This document shows, one piece after another, positions 8,758 through 16,813 of a stretch of 64,000 nt of DNA. Source of the stretch: Rhodopirellula halodulae (GTDB lineage Bacteria > Planctomycetota > Planctomycetia > Pirellulales > Pirellulaceae); assembly GCF_020966775.1 (NCBI RefSeq), contig NZ_JAJKFV010000009.1, forward strand, positions 1-64,000, given 5' to 3'. Within the stretch, counting starts at the first letter, position 1. Each line of letters opens with the position of its first letter. Below the pieces are notes generated by a model, which worked only from the letters and a program-made list of their open reading frames with translations, made no database searches and was not told the DNA's origin. Position numbers and translations under genes: made by a program.

Positions 8758-9783
8758 CTACTCGTCGTATGCTTGCGACAGTTTCTTGACCACATCCGCG
8801 ACGGCTTCGCGGTATTCGGCGGGTTCCAAGACTTCCGCGTCACTTCCGAGCGCCAATACCTTCGGAAGCAATTCGCGAGGATGCGAGGCGGGCACCGTCA
8901 GGATGAAATCGCTGGATGAGTCGGCGGTTGATTCAGGTTCCAGCGTTTGTTCGGGGTGCCAGGGATCTTCACGAAGGTACGAGGCCGATCGGTTGCCCAG
9001 CCGGATCTTGACTTGCGTGCTGCTGTCTCCTGAAAAGATGCCGATGCTCTTTCCGAGGAACTCGTTCAGGTTGATCTTTGGATCGGGTTTGAAGTAGTCG
9101 TCCGTCACGGTGGCTTGCGTGAAGCGATCCAGTTTCCAATTGCGCAAACGTTCGGATTCGTCGGTGACTTCCGGTGCCGCGGCGACGACGTAGATGCTGT
9201 TTTGGTGAACCGCCAAACCATACGGTTCAATTTGTCGAAGCGATGCTTCTCGGCCGACCGGTTTGTATTTGATTTCGACGACGCGATGTTCCAGGATCGC
9301 GCGGTTGATGGTCTTCAGCATTCCCGATTGGGCTTCGTAGGTCTTGCTGGGGGTGCCAGAGACGTACAGGACTTTGCGATAGCGTTGGTAGTGCTCGTAG
9401 ACGCCTTCGGGGATTGCTTCTTGGACCTTGTTCCAGAACGTCTCGATGCCTTGCCAGTACTGGGTGCCCATCAGCGGGTAAAGCAGTTCACGGCCAATCG
9501 ACAGCGCGATCAGCTCGGTGGCTGAGAATGCGATCTCGTGAACCGCAGTGTGGTTGCGGCCCAGGCGATAGATGCGACCACGGTCCAGGACTTCGTTTTG
9601 GATGTCATAGCCGGCGCCCTGCAGTGCTTCCAGGTCTCGTCGCACCGTGCGGGTATGCAAGGTGGACAGCCCCAGATCGAGAATCAGATCCCCGCGAAGT
9701 TCGTCCAGGGTTCGGCCGAAGCGAGAATCTTCCAGCAGTTGCAGAAGCTTGTGTTGGCGAATCAGTTGTTCGTTGCGTGCCAC
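8758..9783 (-). CDS. WYL-domain transcriptional regulator
   Basis: This 341-residue protein starts at a GTG (9783). Residues ~5-75 form a winged-helix domain (RQHKLLQLLEDS...TVRRDLEALQ) of DeoR/HTH_11 type. The middle and C-terminal parts are a WYL domain, here starting HRVVEIKYKPVGR and EPYGLAVHQNSIYVVA, followed by a WCX-like extension. WYL proteins are ligand-responsive regulators, often of DNA damage, defence or metabolic genes. No defence genes are adjacent. It lies downstream of and in the same direction as the ribbon-helix-helix gene, about 70 bases away. Confidence 0.85.
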   Translation of the reverse strand: MARNEQLIRQHKLLQLLEDSRFGRTLDELRGDLILDLGLSTLHTRTVRRDLEALQGAGYDIQNEVLDRGRIYRLGRNHTAVHEIAFSATELIALSIGRELLYPLMGTQYWQGIETFWNKVQEAIPEGVYEHYQRYRKVLYVSGTPSKTYEAQSGMLKTINRAILEHRVVEIKYKPVGREASLRQIEPYGLAVHQNSIYVVAAAPEVTDESERLRNWKLDRFTQATVTDDYFKPDPKINLNEFLGKSIGIFSGDSSTQVKIRLGNRSASYLREDPWHPEQTLEPESTADSSSDFILTVPASHPRELLPKVLALGSDAEVLEPAEYREAVADVVKKLSQAYDE

Positions 9784-9854
9784 GTATGAAGAGCCTGGGC
9801 GTCAGGTGAGCGGAAGCGATGGTGCGGGAGGCTTGGTCGTCGTGACAGTTCGAA

Positions 9855-10631
9855 CTACTTTTGGGTTCGCGGGCGTTTGGTCTTGGGGGCGGAGGAGTCT
9901 TTGCTGGATTTGGCCGGTACACGAATTCGCTGCATCGAGATTTCGCCGTCCTTTGTCTTTTCGACTTGGATTTGTGGTCCGGGGCGGCGACCGCGGCGAG
10001 GCCCCGATTCGATGGGAGTGAATCGTTTGTTGATCGGCTGCAGCAATTTGGTCAGGCAGTAGTTGTTAATACTGAGTCCCAATTCCGATGCTTCGGCAAC
10101 GCAGGTGGCGTGCATGGTGCGAGGCAGTCGCACGGTGATCATTCGCTCGGGTTCGTGCAAGCTGGTTTTGGAACGATCTTGGCTGCGGATCGAGGTCATG
10201 ATTTCGAGCAGTTCGGCGAACTCCGGCGAGGCCTCGAAGTGTCGGCGCTGGGCGGCTTCGGGGAACAGTTTCCAGACCACTCCATCGCAGCCCATGATTT
10301 CGCGATAGAAGACGACCCAACTGCCGGTTTGTGCGAACACTTCAGCGGCCAGTTTCAAGGCCATCTCCGCGCGTTCTTCGTAGGGCATCTCCGGGTCGTA
10401 GGGCGACAGAACAATGTCGCTGGCGGTGGAGTCGGCTTCAGGCACAACGCCACGTTTCTTTTGAGTGCTGCTGGGTCGTCCCGCGGACTTTTTCGAAGGC
10501 AGATCGCTCGCGTAGATCGCCGCGTTGTTGTCGCTCGCTTCGTTGTCCGAGCTGCCGGAATCGCTTGCGATTTCCAAGGAGGCTTGTCGGGAAGTTTGAG
10601 AAGAGTCTCGTTGCGAAGGCGATGACGTCAT
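9855..10631 (-). CDS. Ribbon-helix-helix domain protein, function unknown
   Basis: From the ATG at 10631 it has 258 residues; a TTG start at 10727 would add 32. The N-terminal ~90 residues are Ser/Asp/Thr-rich and probably disordered. Residues ~90-165 are a conserved-looking helical segment (PEMPYEERAEMALKLAAEVF, GSWVVFYREIMG). A ribbon-helix-helix DNA-binding unit follows (ERMITVRLPRTMH...ELGLSINNYCLTKLL), like the C-terminal domain of HicB or Arc-type proteins. The C-terminus is highly basic. It resembles a DNA-binding regulator; no toxin partner is visible. It is probably co-transcribed with the WYL regulator. Confidence 0.6.
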   Translation of the reverse strand: MTSSPSQRDSSQTSRQASLEIASDSGSSDNEASDNNAAIYASDLPSKKSAGRPSSTQKKRGVVPEADSTASDIVLSPYDPEMPYEERAEMALKLAAEVFAQTGSWVVFYREIMGCDGVVWKLFPEAAQRRHFEASPEFAELLEIMTSIRSQDRSKTSLHEPERMITVRLPRTMHATCVAEASELGLSINNYCLTKLLQPINKRFTPIESGPRRGRRPGPQIQVEKTKDGEISMQRIRVPAKSSKDSSAPKTKRPRTQK

Positions 10632-11119
10632 GTCGTGGGCGATCGGGGTTGGCGGTGCACGGGTCGTTTGGGACGTGGTGCCATCCTCCAAGGTGATCAA
10701 ATGCGTCTTCGGAACCTTTGCTAGCAATAGGACTTACGTCAGTTGTGTGGCCTTGCTTGTTTTTTGTGCACGCCCATTCGCGGCGGGGTGTCGCCGGCCT
10801 GCACGTTTTTTTAGCAGGTGAGAAATGCCTGAATTGAAAGTGTCCACTTCGGTGGGCAAGGGAAAAAGATTGGAAAAGTTTTCTTGAAGAGTGTGAGTCT
10901 CGGGCGTCGGATGATCGCTGCTGAAGCGGGTCTTGGGTGGGCTCAACTACTAATGCTGAGAGTCGATATCAACGCCGCGAAAACATCGTTGAAGTCCGCC
11001 TTTCGGGGCGTCGGTCGGGGTTTGCGTTGCAGGAGAATTCTGCAAAGCTTGGATTGTGAAAGCGGAGGAAAATTGCTCCGCCAACCCAAACTCATCCGTG
11101 ACCGCAACAAGGAAATGCA
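10632..11119. other. Intergenic region between divergent genes
   Basis: These 488 bases separate the minus-strand ribbon-helix-helix gene from the plus-strand ferritin gene and must hold both promoters. A TTTTTTT run occurs near 10807-10813 and an AT-rich stretch near 10860-10885. I could not assign a convincing -35/-10 pair, an operator or an RNA. No convincing gene is seen. Confidence 0.5.
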
Positions 11120-11581
11120 ATGGCTAGCGAAGCATTGATCAATCAGTTGAACGAGATCCTGAAGCACGAGTGGACCGGCGTGGCTCAGTACTCCCAAGCG
11201 TCCTTCATCATCGAAGGTGTGTGGCGTGAAGTTTACGCCGACAAGTTCTTGGGCGACGCGAAGGAGTCCTTCGGTCACGCTCAATTGGTCGGCGAGAAAA
11301 TCGTCGCGTTGGGCGGCGTGCCCGTTGCGACTCGCAACGAGATCAAACAAAGCAAGAATCTCGTCGAAGTGCTCGAGTTCAGCCGCGACTTCGAGGCGAA
11401 GGCGGTCGAGATGTACACCAAAGCGATCGAGTTGGCCGAGCCCACGCGCAGCTTGGTCGTCTTCTTGGAAGACATCCTGAAAGAAGAACAGGAAGGCGTG
11501 GATGAGTACACGAAGTTGCTCCGCGACACGCCCGCTTCGCACGCGTCGATGAGCGGCGAACCTGTCCGCAAGTCGGGCTGA
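11120..11581 (+). CDS. Ferritin-like/bacterioferritin-type protein
   Basis: This 153-residue all-helical protein has the four-helix ferritin pattern with iron ligands in order: Glu17 (KHEWTG), Glu49 and His53 (KESFGHAQ), then Glu92 and the EEQEG segment near 122-126. It probably stores iron or detoxifies peroxide and Fe2+ in the cytoplasm. The haem-binding Met of classical bacterioferritin is not obvious, so a Bfr-like ferritin is the safer name. A good Shine-Dalgarno (AAGGA) lies 6 bases before the ATG. It forms a single-gene unit. Confidence 0.85.
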   Translation: MASEALINQLNEILKHEWTGVAQYSQASFIIEGVWREVYADKFLGDAKESFGHAQLVGEKIVALGGVPVATRNEIKQSKNLVEVLEFSRDFEAKAVEMYTKAIELAEPTRSLVVFLEDILKEEQEGVDEYTKLLRDTPASHASMSGEPVRKSG

Positions 11582-11731
11582 GCGTCCGAAGAGAAAGGTT
11601 GTCCGTTTCGACGGAGTTTGGAGGCAGTCCTGTGGGGCTGCCTTTTGTTTTGCGCCGGCGGTTGGTGGACCCTGTTGGGCAGAGAATGGCTATCGCCACT
11701 TGCCGGGGGGGCGCGTGGGAGTGGTTTGTGG

Positions 11732-12757
11732 TCAGCGGGTGCGGACGAGGTCGGAGGGTGAGATGGATTGTTGGCGGCAGGTGTGTTCGGCCGCGACAAG
11801 AAATCGGTCGGCATCGACGGGGTAGCCAGCGGTCGGTTGGAATGGGATGTCGCCCGACCAGTGCCTCTGAAAGTAGTCGTTGAAGAACGTCATCGCGATT
11901 TCGCGAAGGCACTTGGCGTGCAGCGAGCTGAGTGCGACGGGAGCAAACGAATCACCTTTGACCGTGAAGTGCATTCGCAGGGTTTGGTCATCAAGTCGCA
12001 CGTCGTAGCTGCTGCACCGATTGGTTTCTTGCACGACGCGAATGTTGGCGTCCGGAAACGTCGCGGAGAGAACACCAGCGTAGTAGCGTCGCCCGCCGTG
12101 CCGGTCGAAGAAGACTTGTCCATGGCGATGTTGCTTCAGCGCCGGATCGCGAAGCATGGAAGCGACCAAGTTCAAACTGGTTTCACCGAGCAGGTCGCTT
12201 TTGTTGGCGGTGCGTCCGGTGGCGGGACAAGGTTCGCAAAAGGCGTTGAAGGCTTTTGCTGTCACCAGTCTCGCGCGAGCTTCGTGCAAGGACCAGTCCG
12301 GAACTTGCCAAGCTTGGAATGCTGGTTCGACGGTCTCACGCGAAAGCCACTTGGTTGGCAAGTCGGTGGGCCAGTTCGTCGCCTGGCGCATGCCGCTCAG
12401 CCATGGGATGGCACTGAGTTGCTCGATGTCGTCCGGGATCAGGGTTGGCAATCGTTGTTGCCACGTCGACTCGGGACGCTGCATCGCATGGTGTGCAAAC
12501 GAGAGTGCTCGGTGCAAATTGCCAAGGGGCGATGAGTCACCGCGTCGATGCGTTCGGCTTTGGAAGACTTTCTTGGAATCGTCGATGACAATTCGTTGCC
12601 CATCGATTCGAACGGGCGTCTTCAGAAGGTCGAATCGGTTGGCTGTGTCGTCTGACCATTCCTCGGAGTCGACTGGGCCGTCCCAGCGAGTTGCAGCCAC
12701 CACCAGCGGTCCGAGTTTTGGGCCATAGCCAGCTTCGTCGACTGCGATTAGGAACAT
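11732..12757 (-). CDS. Diverged RNase HII-like protein
   Basis: The 341-residue protein opens with VDEAGYGPKLGPLVVAA, matching the DE-G-GP-GPlVvaA start of RNase HII, and keeps the DSKK element (residues 60-63). Further on, Asp218 (VFFDRHGG) and Asp269 in VKGDSFAPVALSSLHAKC fit the third and fourth catalytic Asp positions, the latter inside the KGD...AK..R segment of the family. With Asp7 and Glu8 the acidic tetrad appears complete. The protein is much longer than typical RNase HII (about 200 residues) because of an insert at ~65-210. It may cleave RNA:DNA hybrids or have another nuclease role. It overlaps the HD-GYP gene by 10 bases, so the two are translationally coupled. Confidence 0.72.
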   Translation of the reverse strand: MFLIAVDEAGYGPKLGPLVVAATRWDGPVDSEEWSDDTANRFDLLKTPVRIDGQRIVIDDSKKVFQSRTHRRGDSSPLGNLHRALSFAHHAMQRPESTWQQRLPTLIPDDIEQLSAIPWLSGMRQATNWPTDLPTKWLSRETVEPAFQAWQVPDWSLHEARARLVTAKAFNAFCEPCPATGRTANKSDLLGETSLNLVASMLRDPALKQHRHGQVFFDRHGGRRYYAGVLSATFPDANIRVVQETNRCSSYDVRLDDQTLRMHFTVKGDSFAPVALSSLHAKCLREIAMTFFNDYFQRHWSGDIPFQPTAGYPVDADRFLVAAEHTCRQQSISPSDLVRTR

Positions 12758-14043
12758 GCGGCGGATTCGGTTTCCGGTTGAGACTGATAGCTCTCCGCGA
12801 AACGAATCATGAGGTCTTCATTGCTGAGCAGCGCGTCCACCACATCGGCGGCCCACTGTTTGCCGCGCCCTTCGCGAAAGATTTTGCGTACCTTATCAAG
12901 AGGCATGCCGCGTCGGTAAGGGCGGTCGCTGACCATCGCGTCAAACGAATCGGCGACGGCCAAGATCTGTGCTGAGCGAGGGATGTTGTTGCCCGCCAAT
13001 CCGTCCGGGTACCCGCGGCCGTCCCATGATTCATGGTGGTGACGAACCGCCGGCAGGATATGACGGAAGGGGCGAATCCCTTTCAGGATTTCGTAACCCA
13101 GCACCGGGTGAAGTTTGATTTGGTCGAACTCTTCGTCGGTCAGTGCACCGGGCTTTTTCAGCACCGAGTCATCCACGCCAATTTTGCCGATGTCATGCAA
13201 GATGCCAGCGAGTTGTAGCGAGTCGGAGTCTTGCTCGGTCATGCCCAATCGCCGCGACAACGCCACCGCCAAATCGGCCACGCGTGAACTGTGTCCGCAG
13301 GTGTAAGCGTCTTTTGCATCCAGAGCCGAAGCCAATGATCGGACCATGCCCTCGAGCATGCTTTGCATTTCGATGTATTGGCGTTGATTGACCAAATGCA
13401 TCGAGAGCATCATCAACACGGAACGCACGAGATCAATGTCGACGGTCGTGAATTCAGGTTGGCTGGTCGAGCGGATCGTGATCATTCGGCCGAGGTGAGT
13501 TCCGCCGCGATGAATCGGCAGGATCATGACTCGGATGTTCTCGAGCCTTGGTTCGCTGCTCTGGTTCACGATGGTGATGTCGCGAACGATGCCGTCGGTC
13601 TTGGCCACGTGTCGCCAAGCTGCCGCGACGGTGGATTCAATCTCGCTGGTGGAAAGGTCTTCGCCGACCAACAAGCGATCGGGTTCGCCGTCCAAGCAGT
13701 CTGTGTCTGCCGGTGCAAGTTCAACAATGAATGTTTTGGATGGGACGCACACTGCCAATTGGTGCAGCATGTCCAACACGACTTCTTCCGCGTTGCTTTC
13801 CAATTCCAGCTTGGCGGTCAAGTCGTGGATCAGTCTGATCTCTTCGAACTTGTCCGACAGGGAGATCGACAGTTGCTCGATGTCGTGAACCAAGGTTCGG
13901 TTCACACGCTGGATCGCCTCGGCGGGATCGCTCTCGACATTGGCGGCTTCAGTTGCCGCGCGTTCGGCGACGCAGACGCTGGCCATGACACTGGCATGCA
14001 GCGGGTCGACGTCGGAAATCGGCTGAGTTGTTGAAGCGGTCAT
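12748..14043 (-). CDS. HD-GYP phosphodiesterase with N-terminal GAF-like domain
   Basis: The 431-residue protein starts at the ATG at 14043 (an ATG 60 bases upstream is possible). Residues ~70-225 resemble a GAF sensor region after a short coiled coil. Residues ~235-410 are a full HD-GYP domain: HSSRVA, the ILHDIGKIG metal motif, HP-x-x-G, HHESWDGRGYPDG, LAVADSFDAM and RPYR. Such enzymes hydrolyse cyclic di-GMP. No receiver or membrane segment is present, so the input is probably a small ligand or a protein bound to the GAF part. The 3' end overlaps the RNase HII-like gene. Confidence 0.92.
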   Translation of the reverse strand: MTASTTQPISDVDPLHASVMASVCVAERAATEAANVESDPAEAIQRVNRTLVHDIEQLSISLSDKFEEIRLIHDLTAKLELESNAEEVVLDMLHQLAVCVPSKTFIVELAPADTDCLDGEPDRLLVGEDLSTSEIESTVAAAWRHVAKTDGIVRDITIVNQSSEPRLENIRVMILPIHRGGTHLGRMITIRSTSQPEFTTVDIDLVRSVLMMLSMHLVNQRQYIEMQSMLEGMVRSLASALDAKDAYTCGHSSRVADLAVALSRRLGMTEQDSDSLQLAGILHDIGKIGVDDSVLKKPGALTDEEFDQIKLHPVLGYEILKGIRPFRHILPAVRHHHESWDGRGYPDGLAGNNIPRSAQILAVADSFDAMVSDRPYRRGMPLDKVRKIFREGRGKQWAADVVDALLSNEDLMIRFAESYQSQPETESAACS

Positions 14044-14142
14044 GCCAAACCGTACCACTTCGATCACACTCGCAACGAAAATGTGCCATTTTGGGACCGG
14101 CATGGTTCCTTGCCCCCCGCGCGTTCAAGCGGGATGTAACGA

Positions 14143-15330
14143 TTAGGCGTTTTCGCCTTCTTCGCTTTGCAGGCTGCGACGCTCATTCTTAAGTGCGTCA
14201 CTGACTCTTTGCAGCAGTTCCAGCTCGTCGGCAGACAGCGATTCGACCCCGTCTTGGTGCAATCGCTGCAGGATATCGTCGACTCGGGCGGCGTCGTTGG
14301 CTTCTTGCCGTTCCTTCTGCAGTGCGTCGCGAAGTCTTTGTTCTTGCCGACGATTCTCACGAGTCGTCCGATACCTGCGCCACGTTGCGGCGGGGCCGAA
14401 CTTGCCTCGCAACCGCCCGATGGGATTGATCTCGCCAACCTCGGTGTACTCGGCTCGACGGACAATCGATTCGTAGATCGCGGTCAGGTCCGCGTTGCCG
14501 GAGGAAGTGAAAAGCCAGAGCGACAGCGCAACAACGCCGGCCACGGCGGGCCACGCCATGCCGCCCGGTTGTCCCATGATTCCCGTCGTGTGCAAAATCC
14601 AGTTTCCGCCAACGAGAATCAAAAGAGCTGACGCGATGACCCAGGCACGCATGCTTCGCAAGCAAACTCGCGGATCGTTTTGGGGACCGCCGCCAAACAG
14701 TGCGATCACCAGTGACCAGCCGACTCGTCCGAGCGATTGAGGCAGTGGCGTCAGGTTCCATAAGCCTTGCAAACACCACAACCATGCGGCAGCGGCCCAA
14801 GGGTCGTCCAGCCAAACCAACGGCGATCGTTCTGGGGTGGCTTCTCCGAAGAGTAGTGAGATGGCGATCAGTGCCAACGAGCCAACCCCCAGGCTCAGCA
14901 TGCACAAAGACCATGTCATCAAGACGCCGGCGATGGAGATGCTGTGCGGCCGTCCGCTGGGGGCCGTCCAAACGCCGGCAACGGTGACAATGCATGCGCC
15001 CCGCAAAATATTCGCGCCGCGTTGCTGCCAAATAGCAATGCTGGTTTGCAACGCGAGTCCCGCGATCCAAAACGACAGCAGCCATCCCATCCAATGAATA
15101 TGGGTTTGCCAGTCAGTCGTTCCGTTGGCATCCGCCAAGTAAGCGGAGATGCCAATGGCGATCGCCGCGAAAATTCCGAGCGGCAATGACATGGCAACAG
15201 AAACCTCGACGCCCGCCACGCGTGCCACCGGCCAGCGAATCGAACGGCCGAAACACATCGATTGCTCGATGGCTTCTTGTTTCCGCAACGTCGTTGCGGA
15301 AGATCGATCGCCGGGGTGGACCGGAGTCAT
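14143..15330 (-). CDS. M50 (site-2 protease)-like membrane protein lacking the HExxH motif
   Basis: The 395-residue protein has a membrane part (residues ~35-300) and a charged, helical C-terminal tail (~310-395). The membrane part follows the S2P/M50 plan: FGRSIRWPVARVAGVEV opening, a helix where HExxH is expected but reads LALQTSIAIWQQ, an AG helix (SISIAGVLMTWSL) and WNLTPLPQSLGR where active enzymes have N-x-x-P-x-x-x-x-DG. Both metal sites are therefore missing. I infer a catalytically dead S2P homologue that may bind membrane substrates. An internal ATG at 15258 is an alternative start. The adjacent minus-strand genes are signalling proteins. Confidence 0.6.
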   Translation of the reverse strand: MTPVHPGDRSSATTLRKQEAIEQSMCFGRSIRWPVARVAGVEVSVAMSLPLGIFAAIAIGISAYLADANGTTDWQTHIHWMGWLLSFWIAGLALQTSIAIWQQRGANILRGACIVTVAGVWTAPSGRPHSISIAGVLMTWSLCMLSLGVGSLALIAISLLFGEATPERSPLVWLDDPWAAAAWLWCLQGLWNLTPLPQSLGRVGWSLVIALFGGGPQNDPRVCLRSMRAWVIASALLILVGGNWILHTTGIMGQPGGMAWPAVAGVVALSLWLFTSSGNADLTAIYESIVRRAEYTEVGEINPIGRLRGKFGPAATWRRYRTTRENRRQEQRLRDALQKERQEANDAARVDDILQRLHQDGVESLSADELELLQRVSDALKNERRSLQSEEGENA

Positions 15331-15568
15331 GAGGCAGGGCTGGGGGCGAAATGGCAGGCGGCCGGAGGTTTCTGTTTGGGTATTCCGTCATTGTAGGACG
15401 TAGGAAGACCGCGTGCGGATCGCATTTTGAGCGAAAGAAATTCTTGTTGCCTCGGACTCCATGGCGACGCGAGCACCCATGGTGGTGTTGGAGGCAAGCC
15501 GCCCGCAGAAAGAGAGCTTCGAGTCCAAAGTGGCTCGGCTGAAGACGCAAAAAGCTGCCGAGTACGGC

Positions 15569-16513
15569 TCAGGTGGCAACGACGCCGGAACGTTTGCGTT
15601 TGATCATCGTCAGCTCGTTCCCAATTTCGTTGTGATGAATCTCGTCCATGAACGCGCTGATCAAAAGCAGTCCCCGGCCGCCGATCGATTCCAGGTTGGC
15701 GGGATCGGTTGGATCGGGCAATGCCGACACGTCGTAACCCGGACCTTGGTCTCGGATCACAAACACGGCTTGGCTTCGAGTTGCGGTCAAAGTGACGTAG
15801 GTCCGTCGTTCCGCGTAAGGAGACGTTTCGCGGTGGCGAGCGATCTTTTCCTGGTAGGCTTTGCCGTCGTCGACTTCGCGAAGTGCCGATTCGACCTCCA
15901 AGTTGCCGTGGATCATCGCGTTCAAGATGGCTTCGTCGAGTGCCATCGCGATTTGCGTCCAGGTCATCTCGTCGAACAAATGAAGTTGTTCGAGTTCATG
16001 TTCCAGTCGCGCGATCACCGCGGGAACGAGTTGCTCGTGACTGGGCAAAACCAGTTCCAGCTTGATTCGCGAAACGCACTGGTCGATGTCAGTGGCTTGC
16101 GATGCTGATCGGCTGACCTTGAGGACTTGCTCGACCGTTTCGACCAAACCTTCACTGGCCAAATGCAGTGGAATGTAGGTCGCCGCGCCACGCATCAACG
16201 CTTCGCCGGCAACGGGTTCGGCTCCCTCGCGTGTGATCAAGATGATTGGAACGCGAGGGGCGAGGGCTCGCAATTGTTCGACCCATCGGATCGCAGCGGT
16301 GCCGGCGTCGCTGGAGGGCGAGCTGGAACCGCTCATCGATTTGCACTGAGGAAGCTCGGTGATGATCAAATCGAATGTGTCGACTGACAAATGCTCGAGC
16401 GACTGGTCGCAAGTGTTCGCCGAAACGACTTCGAAAGAATCGTCCTCGAGAATGCGCACCAATTCGTCGCGTGCATCCGCATCGGATTCGATAATCAGAA
16501 CGCGATCACTCAC
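15569..16513 (-). CDS. Degenerate receiver domain fused to an anti-sigma-type ATPase domain
   Basis: The GTG at 16513 (314 residues) is preferred because GGAG lies 9 bases upstream and the receiver strand begins at once; TTG at 16537 is the alternative. Residues ~4-130 have a response-regulator fold, but the phospho-acceptor position reads DLIITELP (Glu in place of Asp) and the Lys-Pro near YIPLHL is gone. Residues ~165-310 are a HATPase_c domain of the RsbW/SpoIIAB type with the N box DEAILNAMIHGN and G boxes DQGPGYD and GGRGLLLI. It probably binds ATP and either phosphorylates or sequesters a partner in a partner-switching pathway, with the receiver locked in one state. Confidence 0.8.
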   Translation of the reverse strand: MSDRVLIIESDADARDELVRILEDDSFEVVSANTCDQSLEHLSVDTFDLIITELPQCKSMSGSSSPSSDAGTAAIRWVEQLRALAPRVPIILITREGAEPVAGEALMRGAATYIPLHLASEGLVETVEQVLKVSRSASQATDIDQCVSRIKLELVLPSHEQLVPAVIARLEHELEQLHLFDEMTWTQIAMALDEAILNAMIHGNLEVESALREVDDGKAYQEKIARHRETSPYAERRTYVTLTATRSQAVFVIRDQGPGYDVSALPDPTDPANLESIGGRGLLLISAFMDEIHHNEIGNELTMIKRKRSGVVAT

Positions 16514-16537
16514 GGGAGCAGACTCCGCGAAGGGCAA

Positions 16538-16813
16538 ACAGTCGAGCCGCTGAATCTCAGTCCCCGGGCATCTCGTGCCCTCTGATTTTCAGCGCCCGGG
16601 GCAACGTCCCCAGGAATCCATACTGTAGGTCGCCTTCTCGGGTGAGGAAACCACCCGAAGATGCCGCTCGGGAATGTTAGCCACCAGTCCGTGCTGATCG
16701 AGACCTGTGTTCGTCGCGAGTTCGGATTGCTCGCTGCTACTGGTTGGGGCTCGTCAGGTGAGGGGCTCGTCGACCCGACGAGCCAGCCTTACAAACCAAC
16801 GTCGCGAATTCCA
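16538..16813. other. Intergenic region with stem-loops
   Basis: Three structured stretches lie here: a GC-rich palindromic stretch near 16592-16614 (CCCGGGGCAACGTCCCCAGG), a stem CGGGTG/CACCCG with a 7-base loop at 16639-16657, and a perfect 9-bp stem with a 3-base loop at 16764-16784. The last lies 30 bases past the stop of the minus-strand DUF11 gene and could serve as its transcript end, though no T run follows. No convincing gene was found. Confidence 0.45.
16764..16784 (-). terminator. Stem-loop downstream of the DUF11 gene
   Basis: GGCTCGTCG pairs perfectly with CGACGAGCC around an ACC loop, about 30 bases beyond the DUF11 stop codon on its transcript. There is no U tract, so it may stabilise the 3' end rather than terminate by itself. 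Confidence 0.4.

Noticed and set aside
8758-10631. WYL regulator plus ribbon-helix-helix gene as a defence or toxin-antitoxin island
   Set aside because: No toxin, nuclease or other defence gene is adjacent; neighbours are housekeeping-type genes.
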